DNA of 64,000 nucleotides from Neorhizobium sp. SHOUNA12A (GTDB taxonomy: Bacteria; Pseudomonadota; Alphaproteobacteria; Rhizobiales; Rhizobiaceae), in the NCBI RefSeq assembly GCF_023006505.1, contig NZ_JALBGV010000006.1:1-64000 (forward strand), read 5' to 3'. The position numbers and the translations under genes were made by a program. The notes under the pieces are model-generated. The model made no database searches. It was given only the letters and a program-made list of their open reading frames with translations, and had not been told where the DNA came from. This document shows positions 56,347 to 64,000 of the stretch, one piece after another (the stretch's first letter is position 1; each line of letters opens with the position of its first letter).

Positions 56347-57390
56347 CTACCCCTCGGAGGATGATCGTTTAGGCGCTCCGCCGTGAAGCGCGACGATCAT
56401 TCGCGGATTGGCCTTGGCCGTTTCAAGCGCCGTCCCGGCCTGCAGGCGCAGTTCTTGCGGTGAAAAGGCGTCTGCGGTCAGCGCCGCACCGACCGAAAGA
56501 CCGATCCCGCTCGTACCATCGGAGGCGGCGAAGACGAGATTGTCGGTGATCGAGGCGATCAGCCGTTCGGCGATCGGCTGCACGCTGTCGCGGCCGACGT
56601 CGCGGAAGACGAAAGCGAAATCGCCCTTGCCGATACGCGCCAGGAAATCGTTTTTCTTGATCGCCTTGCGGAAGATCGAGGCGGCCTTCTTGACGATCCG
56701 GTTGACGGTGGGATCGCCGTAGGTACGGGCGAAATGCGGCAGGTCGGTGATCGTCACCAGGAACAGCGCGGTATCGCGGCTGTCGGCATCGACGCCGTAG
56801 AGGGCCTCCAGCCGTTCGGCAAGCGCCGCATGATTCGGCAGCGAGGTCAGCCGGTCGCGCAGGGTCACCGAGCGGGCAACCGACGCTTCGCGTTCGGCCT
56901 TGACGAGACGATCGGCACCGGAGCGAAGAATGGCTTCCAGTTCGGTTTCGGCGACCACGGCATCGGAGAGCGAAACGCTTAAGTATTCGATTTCGGCCAG
57001 AATATCCTCAGGTCCCGCGGTGCTGTCCTGGCGCAAGCTGCGGGCGACGGTTTCCAGCACCCGGCTGAAACCCTTTTTCTGGGCAACGCCGCTTGCCATC
57101 TTGTCCCGGAGTTCCAGCAGCAGCTTTATTTCCTGATCGCGACCTCTGACCGGCATGAGTGCCACGAAGGCCGGAAGCTGATGACGCAGCCCCATCTCGT
57201 CGAGCACCGTCTGCGAAGGACCGGCCGTGAGCGCCAGCACTTCGCGCGACAGGGCGGGGTCGCCGCCCAGGAGCGCCTCGTGGAAGAGTTCGTAATTGCG
57301 CGGCAGGCCGCTCACGTCCAGCTTCGCCATCAGCTGGACGACAGCCTGCAGGCTGCGATCCTGTGCCATTCTGCTCACTTCGCCGGCCAT
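56347..57390 (-). CDS. Degenerate GGDEF-domain protein
   Basis: A 347-residue cytosolic protein. An unassigned helical N-terminus (about 1-170) precedes a GGDEF fold with LRDRLTSLPNHAALAERLE (178-197). The catalytic GGDEF site is changed to GKGDF (about 254-258), so diguanylate cyclase activity is unlikely; c-di-GMP or GTP binding is possible. It is monocistronic and convergent with the RhiA-like gene. Confidence 0.82.
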   Translation of the reverse strand: MAGEVSRMAQDRSLQAVVQLMAKLDVSGLPRNYELFHEALLGGDPALSREVLALTAGPSQTVLDEMGLRHQLPAFVALMPVRGRDQEIKLLLELRDKMASGVAQKKGFSRVLETVARSLRQDSTAGPEDILAEIEYLSVSLSDAVVAETELEAILRSGADRLVKAEREASVARSVTLRDRLTSLPNHAALAERLEALYGVDADSRDTALFLVTITDLPHFARTYGDPTVNRIVKKAASIFRKAIKKNDFLARIGKGDFAFVFRDVGRDSVQPIAERLIASITDNLVFAASDGTSGIGLSVGAALTADAFSPQELRLQAGTALETAKANPRMIVALHGGAPKRSSSEG

Positions 57391-57596
57391 CTCTCGTCTC
57401 CACAGGTGTTCTATAGTGCGACAAGGAATGTGGGACCGGCTTTAACATTTGCTGAAAAGGGCCGGATCGTCGGGAGTTACGGTTAAGGGACCGTCGAAAC
57501 GGTCGATCGAATGCGATCCATGAAATTTCCTGATTGGATTCAAAAGGCAATTTGCTTTCAATATCGCCAGCCGAATGTCTAGATCAGGAGCCTGCC

Positions 57597-58286
57597 GTGA
57601 CCCGTATTCTCTATTCGCTCTGCGGCGCCGACGAGAGCCGCCCGTTTTCACCGCATTGCTGGAAAGTCGTACAGGCGCTTGCTCACAAGGGCCTCGATTT
57701 CATCGAGAAGCCGACGCCGTTTACCGAGATACCCAGCCTCGAAGGCGGGTTTTCGAAGACGGTACCGATCCTGAGGGACGGCAACGAACTGATCCGCGAC
57801 AGTTTCGAGATCGCGCTCTATCTGGAAGAGGCCTACCCGGACCGGCCGACGCTGTTCGGCGGCCCGGCCGGCAAGGCGCTTGCCCGGTTCGTCGAGGGTT
57901 TTTCCCAGATGGTGGTGCATACGGCGATCACCAAGATCGCGGTCAAGAATATTCATGACATGCTCGGGGAGACCGACCAGGTCTATTTCCGCGCCAGCCG
58001 CGAGGCCCGGCTCGGCAGGACGCTGGAGGAGATGGAAGCGAGCCGCCAGGCCGAGATCGACGGTTTCGCGCCAAAACTGGAGCCGATCCGCCACACCCTG
58101 AAATATCACGACTTCATCGGCGGCGACGGCCCGCTTTTTGTCGACTATATCCTGTTCGGGGCGCTGCAATGGATGCGCGTCACCGCCGGCGCCAAGGTGT
58201 TTTCCGATGACGACCCCGTCGGCTTGTGGTTCGAGCGCTGCCTCGACCTGCATAATGGCGTCGGGCGCAGTGTGACAGCGGCGTGA
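57597..58286 (+). CDS. Glutathione S-transferase family protein
   Basis: A 229-residue protein with a thioredoxin-like N-domain ([36 protein letters not shown] for the glutathione cis-Pro and Ser/Asp) and an all-helical C-domain. Ser or Cys near residue 7-8 or the SPHC Cys may be catalytic. Substrate unknown. GTG 57597 follows AGGAG at 7 nt. It is monocistronic. Confidence 0.88.
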   Translation: MTRILYSLCGADESRPFSPHCWKVVQALAHKGLDFIEKPTPFTEIPSLEGGFSKTVPILRDGNELIRDSFEIALYLEEAYPDRPTLFGGPAGKALARFVEGFSQMVVHTAITKIAVKNIHDMLGETDQVYFRASREARLGRTLEEMEASRQAEIDGFAPKLEPIRHTLKYHDFIGGDGPLFVDYILFGALQWMRVTAGAKVFSDDDPVGLWFERCLDLHNGVGRSVTAA

Positions 58287-58383
58287 AATTGCCCGAACCC
58301 CCTTGTTTCCAGTGAAAGGGGCGGGTAAAGACCGCCCACTTTCCCCCTTAGTCACGGGGCCACAGGAAACGAAGGATAGAACG

Positions 58384-58806
58384 ATGGCGATTGAACGCAC
58401 GTTTTCGATGATCAAGCCGGATGCCACCAAGCGTAACCTCACGGGCGCCATCACCAAGGTGTTTGAAGACAATGGCCTGCGCGTCATCGCTTCCAAGCGC
58501 ATCTGGATGAGCAAGCGCGAAGCAGAAGGCTTCTACGCCGTTCATAAGGAACGTCCGTTCTTCGGCGAGCTGGTCGAAGGCATGACCTCCGGCCCGACCA
58601 TCGTTCAGGTTCTGGAAGGCGAAAACGCCATCCTGAAGAACCGCGAGATCATGGGCGCCACCAACCCGGCCAATGCCGACGAAGGCACCATCCGCAAGAC
58701 CTTCGCGCTGTCGATCGGCGAGAACTCGGTTCACGGTTCCGACGCTCCGGAAACCGCCGCCCAGGAAATCGCCTACTGGTTCTCCGAAACCGAGATTGTC
58801 GGCTGA
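58384..58806 (+). CDS. ndk: Nucleoside diphosphate kinase
   Basis: A 140-residue enzyme that equalises NTP pools through phospho-His117 in [18 protein letters not shown] (Lys11) and ERPFFGELV are substrate-site blocks. Its length is normal. It is followed by a strong terminator. Confidence 0.97.
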   Translation: MAIERTFSMIKPDATKRNLTGAITKVFEDNGLRVIASKRIWMSKREAEGFYAVHKERPFFGELVEGMTSGPTIVQVLEGENAILKNREIMGATNPANADEGTIRKTFALSIGENSVHGSDAPETAAQEIAYWFSETEIVG

Positions 58807-58837
58807 TCTAAGCCCGTCTCGACGGACGATTTTGATG

Positions 58838-58866
58838 AAAAACCGGGGCTTTGGCCCCGGTTTTTT
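58838..58866 (+). terminator. Intrinsic terminator of ndk
   Basis: AAAAACCGGGGC/GCCCCGGTTTTT with a TTTG loop and six T at the end, 32 nt after the ndk stop. Confidence 0.9.
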
Positions 58867-58898
58867 CGTTCTGGGATATTCGGCTTCCGTCTGTCACC

Positions 58899-59399
58899 TC
58901 ACGCCGGGCAGTCGTCGGGTTGGGCGTAGTCGAGCGTCCCATCCGGCTTGAAGACTTCCGGGTTCCGCTCATAACCGGCTCCGAGCACCAGCGGCTTGCT
59001 GGGAAGCACCGACTGGTCGACGTCCGAGACGAGCTGGGTCTTCAATTCCTGCAATGTCCGGCCGCCCGCATCCACCAGCCGGATATCCACGGAATAGGGT
59101 TTGTCCTTGCGCACGCAGCGGACATTGGGGCTCTGCAGGGTGATCTTGTTCCATGCGGGGAAGATCTTTTCGTTGATGACGATCGGATCGCCGCCGGCGG
59201 GGTCGTCGAATTTGGCGATTGCCACGGTTCCGTCCGGGATCGGCCCGGTCTTGTTGAGCGTCACGAGATAGGTGGCGCTGGCGACCCGGTAATTGAACAC
59301 GAAGATATGCCCGCTCACCTCCACCAGCTTTTCGGTTTCCCGCTGGCATGCGGAAAGGGCAAGGGCTGCAAGGCTGAGAACCATAAACCGGCGCATCAT
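58899..59399 (-). CDS. Hypothetical lipoprotein
   Basis: A 166-residue protein with a signal peptide and lipobox LSAC (lipidated Cys18), then a beta-rich domain (HIFVFNYRVASATYLVTLNKTG) of unknown family. AAGGAGG precedes ATG-ATG. Its start overlaps the CGNR gene stop (ATGATGA), so the two are co-transcribed. Confidence 0.72.
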   Translation of the reverse strand: MMRRFMVLSLAALALSACQRETEKLVEVSGHIFVFNYRVASATYLVTLNKTGPIPDGTVAIAKFDDPAGGDPIVINEKIFPAWNKITLQSPNVRCVRKDKPYSVDIRLVDAGGRTLQELKTQLVSDVDQSVLPSKPLVLGAGYERNPEVFKPDGTLDYAQPDDCPA

Positions 59400-59944
59400 G
59401 ACGCGGCCTCCTTCTTCCTGCGATGATAATGGCGGCTGGCTTTGACCCGGTTGCCGCACACCGCCATGTCGCACCAGGTGCGGCTGCGGTTGCGGCTTCG
59501 GTCGAGGAACAGCCAGCCGCAACTGCCGCAGATCTTCATCCGCGAAATCTCTTCGTCGGCAAGCAGCCTGAGCGCCGAATGGGCGGTCGCCGCCTCCAGC
59601 GAATTCCTCTCCGCACGGCGAAGGATCGCTGCCGTCGCTTCGAGGAAATCGGCAAGCAATGTCTGCGCGTCGTCGCCGAGAACCCGGGCGCGAAAATAGC
59701 GGTCGATCGCTTCGCGTAGCGTGAGGAACGGCGTCTTGTTCTCGGCCTGGACTGGTGCGAGATCCCCGAACAGCGCCCGTTCGGCCGAGAATTTCTCGGC
59801 CGCTTTCGGAAAGGCGTGCATCTGCTGCGGTTCCGCAAACCGGTCGATGCTGCGTGTCGGATCGAAGCGCAGGATGACGCTGTTGGCGACATCCAGCGCC
59901 AGCGCGCCGCCGGCAAAACGATGCGGGGTCCAGGAAAAGCTCAT
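59396..59944 (-). CDS. CGNR zinc-finger (ABATE-domain) regulator
   Basis: A 182-residue protein with an N-terminal ABATE domain (starting WTPHRFAGGALALDVANSVIL) and a C-terminal CGNR zinc finger: Cys 139, 142, 158, 163 with VCGNRVKASRHY. These proteins are putative stress-responsive transcription factors. It is divergent from a LivH-type permease across 63 nt containing a perfect inverted repeat, its likely operator. Confidence 0.9.
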   Translation of the reverse strand: MSFSWTPHRFAGGALALDVANSVILRFDPTRSIDRFAEPQQMHAFPKAAEKFSAERALFGDLAPVQAENKTPFLTLREAIDRYFRARVLGDDAQTLLADFLEATAAILRRAERNSLEAATAHSALRLLADEEISRMKICGSCGWLFLDRSRNRSRTWCDMAVCGNRVKASRHYHRRKKEAAS

Positions 59945-59951
59945 GCGATAT

Positions 59952-59983
59952 TATAACTGGTAAAATACAGTTGACCAGTTATA
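59952..59983. promoter_or_regulatory. Perfect inverted repeat, candidate CGNR operator
   Basis: TATAACTGGT (59952-59961) and ACCAGTTATA (59974-59983) are perfect 10-bp arms around a 12-nt centre that contains a further CAGTT. It lies 8 nt from the CGNR ATG and 24 nt from the permease ATG, so one bound protein could control both. Confidence 0.65.
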
Positions 59984-60007
59984 TTCGTTATCGCAATCGG
60001 AGTGCCC

Positions 60008-60904
60008 ATGGCCTATCTCTTGCAGCAACTGGCGAACGCGGTTCCGCTGGCGGCGCTCTATGCGACGCTCGCCTTCGGATATGCGATCGCCTTTGCCGTG
60101 ACGAAACGGGCCGACATCACCTATGGCGCGATCTTCGCCTTTTCCGGCCATCTCTACCTGCTCTTCGCCCATTTCAGCTGGAACCGGTTGTGGCTGATCC
60201 TGCCGGCGGCTCTGGCTTTGGGTGCGGCGGCGGGCATCGCCGGCGGTATCGGGGCAGGGGTGACCATCGGACAGTTCGTCATGCGCCCGCTTGCAAAAAT
60301 TTCGCCGAATGCAGTGATCGTCGCCTCGCTCGGCGCGCTGATGGTGCTGATGGAAGGTGCCCGCATCGCTGCCGATACCCGCGAACTCTGGCTGCCGCCC
60401 TTCCTCAACGACGCGGTCGTCTTCTGGCACGCAGACGGCTTTCCGGTGACCCTGACGCTGATCCAGCTCGCCAACGTCGCCATCATGCTGGCGGCCATCG
60501 GCGCGGGCTATCTGATCTTGACGCGCACCCATTGGGGCCGCATGTGGCGGGCAGTCTCAGACGATCCGCTGGCGGCGGAACTCTCCGGCACCAATTCCGC
60601 GCGGGTCTTCGTCGTGGCCTACGCGGCGGCAGCGCTCTATGCCTCGATCTGTGGCGTGCTCGCGACCTCCCACTACGGCACGATGGATTTTGGCGCCGGC
60701 CTGCTGTTTGGCCTGAAAGTGGTACTGATCGCTGCGGCCGGCGGCCATTCAAACCCGCTGCGTGCCGCCGCCGGCGCCGCCGTCATCGGCTTTGCCGAAA
60801 CGCTCTGGAGCGGCTACGGCCCGATCGTCTGGCGCGACCTGGTGATCGTCGCCATGCTGGTCCTGGTTTTGGTGATGAGCCGGCGGGAGCGGGTGGTGCC
60901 TTAG
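60008..60904 (+). CDS. Orphan LivH-type branched-chain ABC permease
   Basis: A 298-residue polytopic protein of the BPD_transp_2 family. It opens LLQQLANAVPLAALYATLAFGYAI, the LivH-like start, with THWGRMWRAVSDDPLAAELSGTN as the EAA-like coupling loop. No LivM, ATPase or binding protein is adjacent, so it must join a distant transporter or work with unknown partners. Its promoter overlaps the CGNR operator region. Confidence 0.85.
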   Translation: MAYLLQQLANAVPLAALYATLAFGYAIAFAVTKRADITYGAIFAFSGHLYLLFAHFSWNRLWLILPAALALGAAAGIAGGIGAGVTIGQFVMRPLAKISPNAVIVASLGALMVLMEGARIAADTRELWLPPFLNDAVVFWHADGFPVTLTLIQLANVAIMLAAIGAGYLILTRTHWGRMWRAVSDDPLAAELSGTNSARVFVVAYAAAALYASICGVLATSHYGTMDFGAGLLFGLKVVLIAAAGGHSNPLRAAAGAAVIGFAETLWSGYGPIVWRDLVIVAMLVLVLVMSRRERVVP

Positions 60905-60905
60905 A

Positions 60906-61364
60906 TCACCGCCACTTGTCGCGCGCAGTGTCGTCCGCGTCCTTGGCGGCGATCCAGTCGCCTTGACTGCCGTCGGCGGCGTGTTCCTTCTTCCAGAACG
61001 GGGCCGAGGTCTTCAAAAAATCCATGACGAAATTGGCGCCGTCGAAGGCGGCCTGCCGGTGTGGTGCGGCGGCGATGACCAGCACGATGTTTTCGCCGGG
61101 CATGATCTTGCCGAAACGGTGGATGGCGGTGAGACCGAGCAGCGAAAAGCGATCGATCGCCAGTTCGCCGATGCGAAACATCTCCGCTTCCGCCATGCCT
61201 GGATAGTGTTCGAGTTCGAGTGCCGACAATGCACCCTGTTCGTCGCGGCAGAGGCCGGTGAAGGTGACGACGGCGCCCACGTTCTTGCGGCCGGCGGTCA
61301 ATGCCGAGATTTCGGCCTGCAGGTCGAAGTCGGTCGACTGGACGCGGATGGTGGGAGCGGTCAT
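60906..61364 (-). CDS. moaE: Molybdopterin synthase catalytic subunit
   Basis: A 152-residue MoaE: GAVVTFTGLCRDEQG, LELEHYPGMAEAEM and FWKKEHAADG (catalytic Lys). With MoaD it converts precursor Z to molybdopterin. It is next to moaD and convergent with the permease gene (1 nt between stops). Confidence 0.95.
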   Translation of the reverse strand: MTAPTIRVQSTDFDLQAEISALTAGRKNVGAVVTFTGLCRDEQGALSALELEHYPGMAEAEMFRIGELAIDRFSLLGLTAIHRFGKIMPGENIVLVIAAAPHRQAAFDGANFVMDFLKTSAPFWKKEHAADGSQGDWIAAKDADDTARDKWR

Positions 61365-61434
61365 CGGCAACCCCTTCCTCTCCGCGCTGGGGAGAAGTGG
61401 GATGTTCCGCAACTGGCGCCGGCCCCAGTCATTG

Positions 61435-61692
61435 TCACCCGCCCGTCATCGGTGGAAAGATGCCGATCTCCCGCGCGCCGGCGATCGGTTCGTCGTGTTC
61501 GGCATGTTCCTGGTTGATGGCCACCCGGATGACGTCCGGGAACTGCAGCGCGTTTTCATATTCCTCGCCGAGCGTCGTCAGATGGGTGAGCAAATCACGA
61601 ACGGTGACGACGCTTGCCGGCAGGTCGAGGTCTTCTTCTTGCCTGCCGATCCGTTCACGCACCCAGGCGAAATAGACGAGTTTGACGGTCAT
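61435..61692 (-). CDS. moaD: Molybdopterin synthase sulfur-carrier subunit
   Basis: An 85-residue ubiquitin-fold protein ending in the activated C-terminal Gly-Gly (FPPMTGG). It donates sulfur to MoaE. Its start overlaps the pgsA stop by 4 nt. Confidence 0.95.
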   Translation of the reverse strand: MTVKLVYFAWVRERIGRQEEDLDLPASVVTVRDLLTHLTTLGEEYENALQFPDVIRVAINQEHAEHDEPIAGAREIGIFPPMTGG

Positions 61693-62276
61693 TCTTCGTC
61701 CACCAGATGTTTGACGCCGGCCTTGAAATAATCATAGCCGGTATAGAAGGTCAGGAACGCGGCGATCCACAGAAGCGCGATGCCCATCTGGGTCGTGTAG
61801 GGCACGATCTTGTCGCCGGCAGGCCCGGCGAGCAGGAAGGCGATCGCCACCATCTGGATCGTCGTTTTCCACTTGGCGATGCGCGTCACCGGCACCGAGA
61901 CCTTCAGAGCGGCAAGATATTCGCGCAGGCCCGAGACGAGGATTTCGCGGCAGAGAATGGTGATCGCCGCCCAGAGCGACCATCCGGCGATCGTCTGGTC
62001 GGCGGCGAGCAGCAGCAGCACCGCGGCGACCAGCAGCTTGTCGGCGATCGGGTCGAGCATCCGGCCGATATTCGACGTCTGGTTCCAGATGCGGGCGAGG
62101 TACCCGTCGAGATAATCGGTGATCGAGGCGACGGCAAACAGAACCAGCGCCGTCCAGCGCGCCACATCGGAGCTTTCAAGCTGTCCTTCGATGAAGAAGC
62201 AGCCGACGATGATCGGCACGGCCACGATGCGCGCATAGGTTAGAAGATTGGGGATATTGTATGCGCGCGACGCCAT
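61689..62276 (-). CDS. pgsA: CDP-diacylglycerol-glycerol-3-phosphate 3-phosphatidyltransferase
   Basis: A 195-residue membrane enzyme making phosphatidylglycerol-phosphate. The CDP-alcohol phosphotransferase signature is complete: Asp54, Asp57-Gly, Ala61-Arg, Gly71, Asp75, Asp79 in DYLDGYLARIW...GRMLDPIADK. It has about five helices. Followed by moaD. Confidence 0.95.
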   Translation of the reverse strand: MASRAYNIPNLLTYARIVAVPIIVGCFFIEGQLESSDVARWTALVLFAVASITDYLDGYLARIWNQTSNIGRMLDPIADKLLVAAVLLLLAADQTIAGWSLWAAITILCREILVSGLREYLAALKVSVPVTRIAKWKTTIQMVAIAFLLAGPAGDKIVPYTTQMGIALLWIAAFLTFYTGYDYFKAGVKHLVDEE

Positions 62277-62373
62277 GGGGAGCCTTCCGGATGTTTGCTC
62301 CTAGTTGATGTGTTGAGGCCAAGGCGTCAACAGGGTTTCGCGGCTTTTTTGCAGCCGATGGCGTCATGCCGAT

Positions 62374-64000
62374 TTAGCCAGCCCGGTTCTCGTGGAAATG
62401 GTTGTAGATCTGTTTGGCGACAGCCTCGGAAATGCCCTCGACCGCCATGAGGTCGGTCAGGCCCGCCCGCGACACCGCCTTCGCCGTGCCGAAGTGCTGC
62501 AGAAGCTTGCGCTTGCGGCCGGGTCCGATCCCTGAAATCTCGTCGAGCGGGTTCTTGACCATCTCCTTCTTGCGCCTTGCCCGGTGCGAGCCGATCGCAA
62601 AACGATGGGCCTCGTCGCGCATGCGCTGGATGAAGTAGAGGACCGGATCGCGCGGCGGCAGCGAGAAATCGGATCGGCCGTCGGCGAAGAACCGCTCGCG
62701 GCCGGCGTCCCGGTCGACGCCCTTGGCGACGCCGATCGCGGTCACCACGTCGCGGATGCCGAGTTCGTCGAGAATGGCACGTACCGCGCTCATCTGCCCC
62801 TGGCCGCCGTCGATGAGGATCACGTCCGGCCAGGCGGGGAAGGCGGCATCGGCCGCATCCTCGGCGCTGGCGCTGGCGCCGGCAACGGCGGTGCGGTCCG
62901 GAATGCCCTCTTCCTTGAGGAGGCGCGAGAAGCGGCGGGTCATCACCTCGCGCATCATGCCGAAGTCGTCGCCGGGGGTGATATCGGTCGATTTGATGTT
63001 GAACTTGCGGTACTGGCTCTTCACGAATCCTTCCGGCCCCGCCACCACCATGCCGCCGACCGCATTGGTGCCCATGATATGCGAGTTGTCGTAGATCTCG
63101 ATGCGGCGCGGCACGGAGGACAGGCTGAAGGTCTCCGCGAGCCCCTGCAGCAGGCGGGCCTGCGACGAGGTTTCGGCAAGCCGGCGGCCATGCGCCTCGC
63201 GGGCATTGGCCAGCACGTGGTCGGTCAGGTCCTTCTTCTCGCCGCGCTGGGGCACGGAGATCGTCACCTTGTGGCCGGCCTTTTCAGAAAAAGCCTGGGC
63301 GAGCAGATCCTGTTCGTCGACGGTTTCCGAGAGCAGGATCTGCTTCGGCACCGGCTTGTCGTCATAGAACTGGGCGAGGAAGGCGTTGAGCACTTCCGGG
63401 CCGGAAAGCTGCGGGTCGGCCTTGGGGAAATAGGCGCGGTTGCCCCAGTTCTGGCCGGTCCTGAAGAAGAACACCTGGATGCAGGACATGCCGCCCTCGT
63501 TGTAGATGGCGAAGACATCCGCCTCCTCGACGCCGGCGGGGTTGATGCCCTGGTGACTCTGGACATGGCTGAGTGCCGCCAGCCGGTCGCGATAGATCGC
63601 GGCGCGCTCGAAATCGAGGTCCTCGGAGGCTTCCGCCATCTGGCGGGCGATTGCCGACTTGACGTTCTGGCTCTTGCCAGAAAGGAAATCCTTGGCTTCG
63701 CCGACCAGCGCCGCATAACCTTCGTCGCTGATCTCGCGGGTGCAGGGTCCCGAGCAGCGCTTGATCTGGAACAGCAGACAGGGGCGGGTGCGGGTCTCGA
63801 AGACGCTGTCGGTGCAGGTGCGCAGCAGGAAGGCGCGCTGCAGCGAGTTGATGGTGCGGCCGACAGCGGCAGCCGAAGCAAAGGGGCCGAAATAATCGCC
63901 TTTGCGCGCCCGCGCGCCGCGATGCTTGAAGATCGCCGGAGCCCGGTGGTCGCCGGTGATCATGATGTAAGGAAAGGATTTGTCGTCGCGCAGAAGAACG
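62374..64000 (-). CDS. uvrC: Excinuclease ABC subunit C (N-terminus cut by window edge)
   Basis: The frame runs off the right edge; at the visible 5' end it reads [21 protein letters not shown], inside the GIY-YIG nuclease domain, so a short N-terminal piece is missing. It has [16 protein letters not shown], the UvrBC/RNase H-like domain ([16 protein letters not shown]) and a C-terminal helix-hairpin-helix ([14 protein letters not shown]). UvrC makes both incisions in nucleotide excision repair. Confidence 0.96.
   Translation of the reverse strand, partial: VLLRDDKSFPYIMITGDHRAPAIFKHRGARARKGDYFGPFASAAAVGRTINSLQRAFLLRTCTDSVFETRTRPCLLFQIKRCSGPCTREISDEGYAALVGEAKDFLSGKSQNVKSAIARQMAEASEDLDFERAAIYRDRLAALSHVQSHQGINPAGVEEADVFAIYNEGGMSCIQVFFFRTGQNWGNRAYFPKADPQLSGPEVLNAFLAQFYDDKPVPKQILLSETVDEQDLLAQAFSEKAGHKVTISVPQRGEKKDLTDHVLANAREAHGRRLAETSSQARLLQGLAETFSLSSVPRRIEIYDNSHIMGTNAVGGMVVAGPEGFVKSQYRKFNIKSTDITPGDDFGMMREVMTRRFSRLLKEEGIPDRTAVAGASASAEDAADAAFPAWPDVILIDGGQGQMSAVRAILDELGIRDVVTAIGVAKGVDRDAGRERFFADGRSDFSLPPRDPVLYFIQRMRDEAHRFAIGSHRARRKKEMVKNPLDEISGIGPGRKRKLLQHFGTAKAVSRAGLTDLMAVEGISEAVAKQIYNHFHENRAG

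Overview
The window is a 64-kb piece of chromosome from a member of the Rhizobiaceae (Rhizobium/Neorhizobium/Agrobacterium-like). This rests on high GC coding density, on rhizobial gene order (dnaB-alr-radA-cvpA-purF; rpsF-rpsR-DUF2232-rplI; fabD-fabG-acpP-fabF-mltG-yicC-gmk; lptF-lptG-lptD-surA-pdxA-rsmA; moaE-moaD-pgsA-uvrC), on RIME-like intergenic palindromes and on a RhiA-like protein. Species cannot be named from sequence alone. No rRNA, tRNA, CRISPR array, transposase, integrase or prophage gene was seen.

Region by region. 0-9.6 kb: a mixed set of single genes (N-terminus of a LysM-type envelope protein, LOG-family protein, small cupin, RarD, an isoaspartyl-methyltransferase-like protein, a TetR/YciI pair, a pentapeptide-repeat protein, RsgA, an APH-family kinase, citramalate synthase). 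9.6-12.9 kb: a five-gene operon (DUF559 nuclease, three tandem GFA-family proteins, proline iminopeptidase) in which every junction is a 4-nt stop/start overlap and which is bracketed by two RIME-like elements. 13-27 kb: core housekeeping on the minus strand (cysS, purF, cvpA, radA, alr, dnaB, rplI, rpsR, rpsF). 27.5-36.2 kb: a SAM methyltransferase, a Tas-like aldo-keto reductase, then the fatty-acid synthesis cluster running into mltG, yicC and gmk.

36.2-39.5 kb is an accessory insert between gmk and rsmA: DUF1772, a TetA-like efflux protein, and a divergent azoR/hxlR pair flanked by 39-bp direct repeats of the rsmA 3' end. 39.6-48 kb is the outer-membrane/LPS biogenesis block (rsmA, pdxA, SurA-like, lptD, lptG, lptF and a PAP2 phosphatase). 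48-64 kb holds pepA-holC, a polysaccharide deacetylase lipoprotein, an ABC-F ATPase, a secreted trypsin-like protein, a Crp/Fnr regulator divergent from a RhiA-like protein, a degenerate GGDEF protein, a GST, ndk, a CGNR regulator divergent from an orphan LivH-type permease across a perfect inverted repeat, and moaE-moaD-pgsA-uvrC (uvrC cut by the window edge).

Nothing here is a clear new defence or mobile system. The best leads are the repeat-bracketed overlapping GFA operon, the rsmA-end duplication around azoR/hxlR, the CGNR-operator divergon and the Crp/RhiA-like pair.
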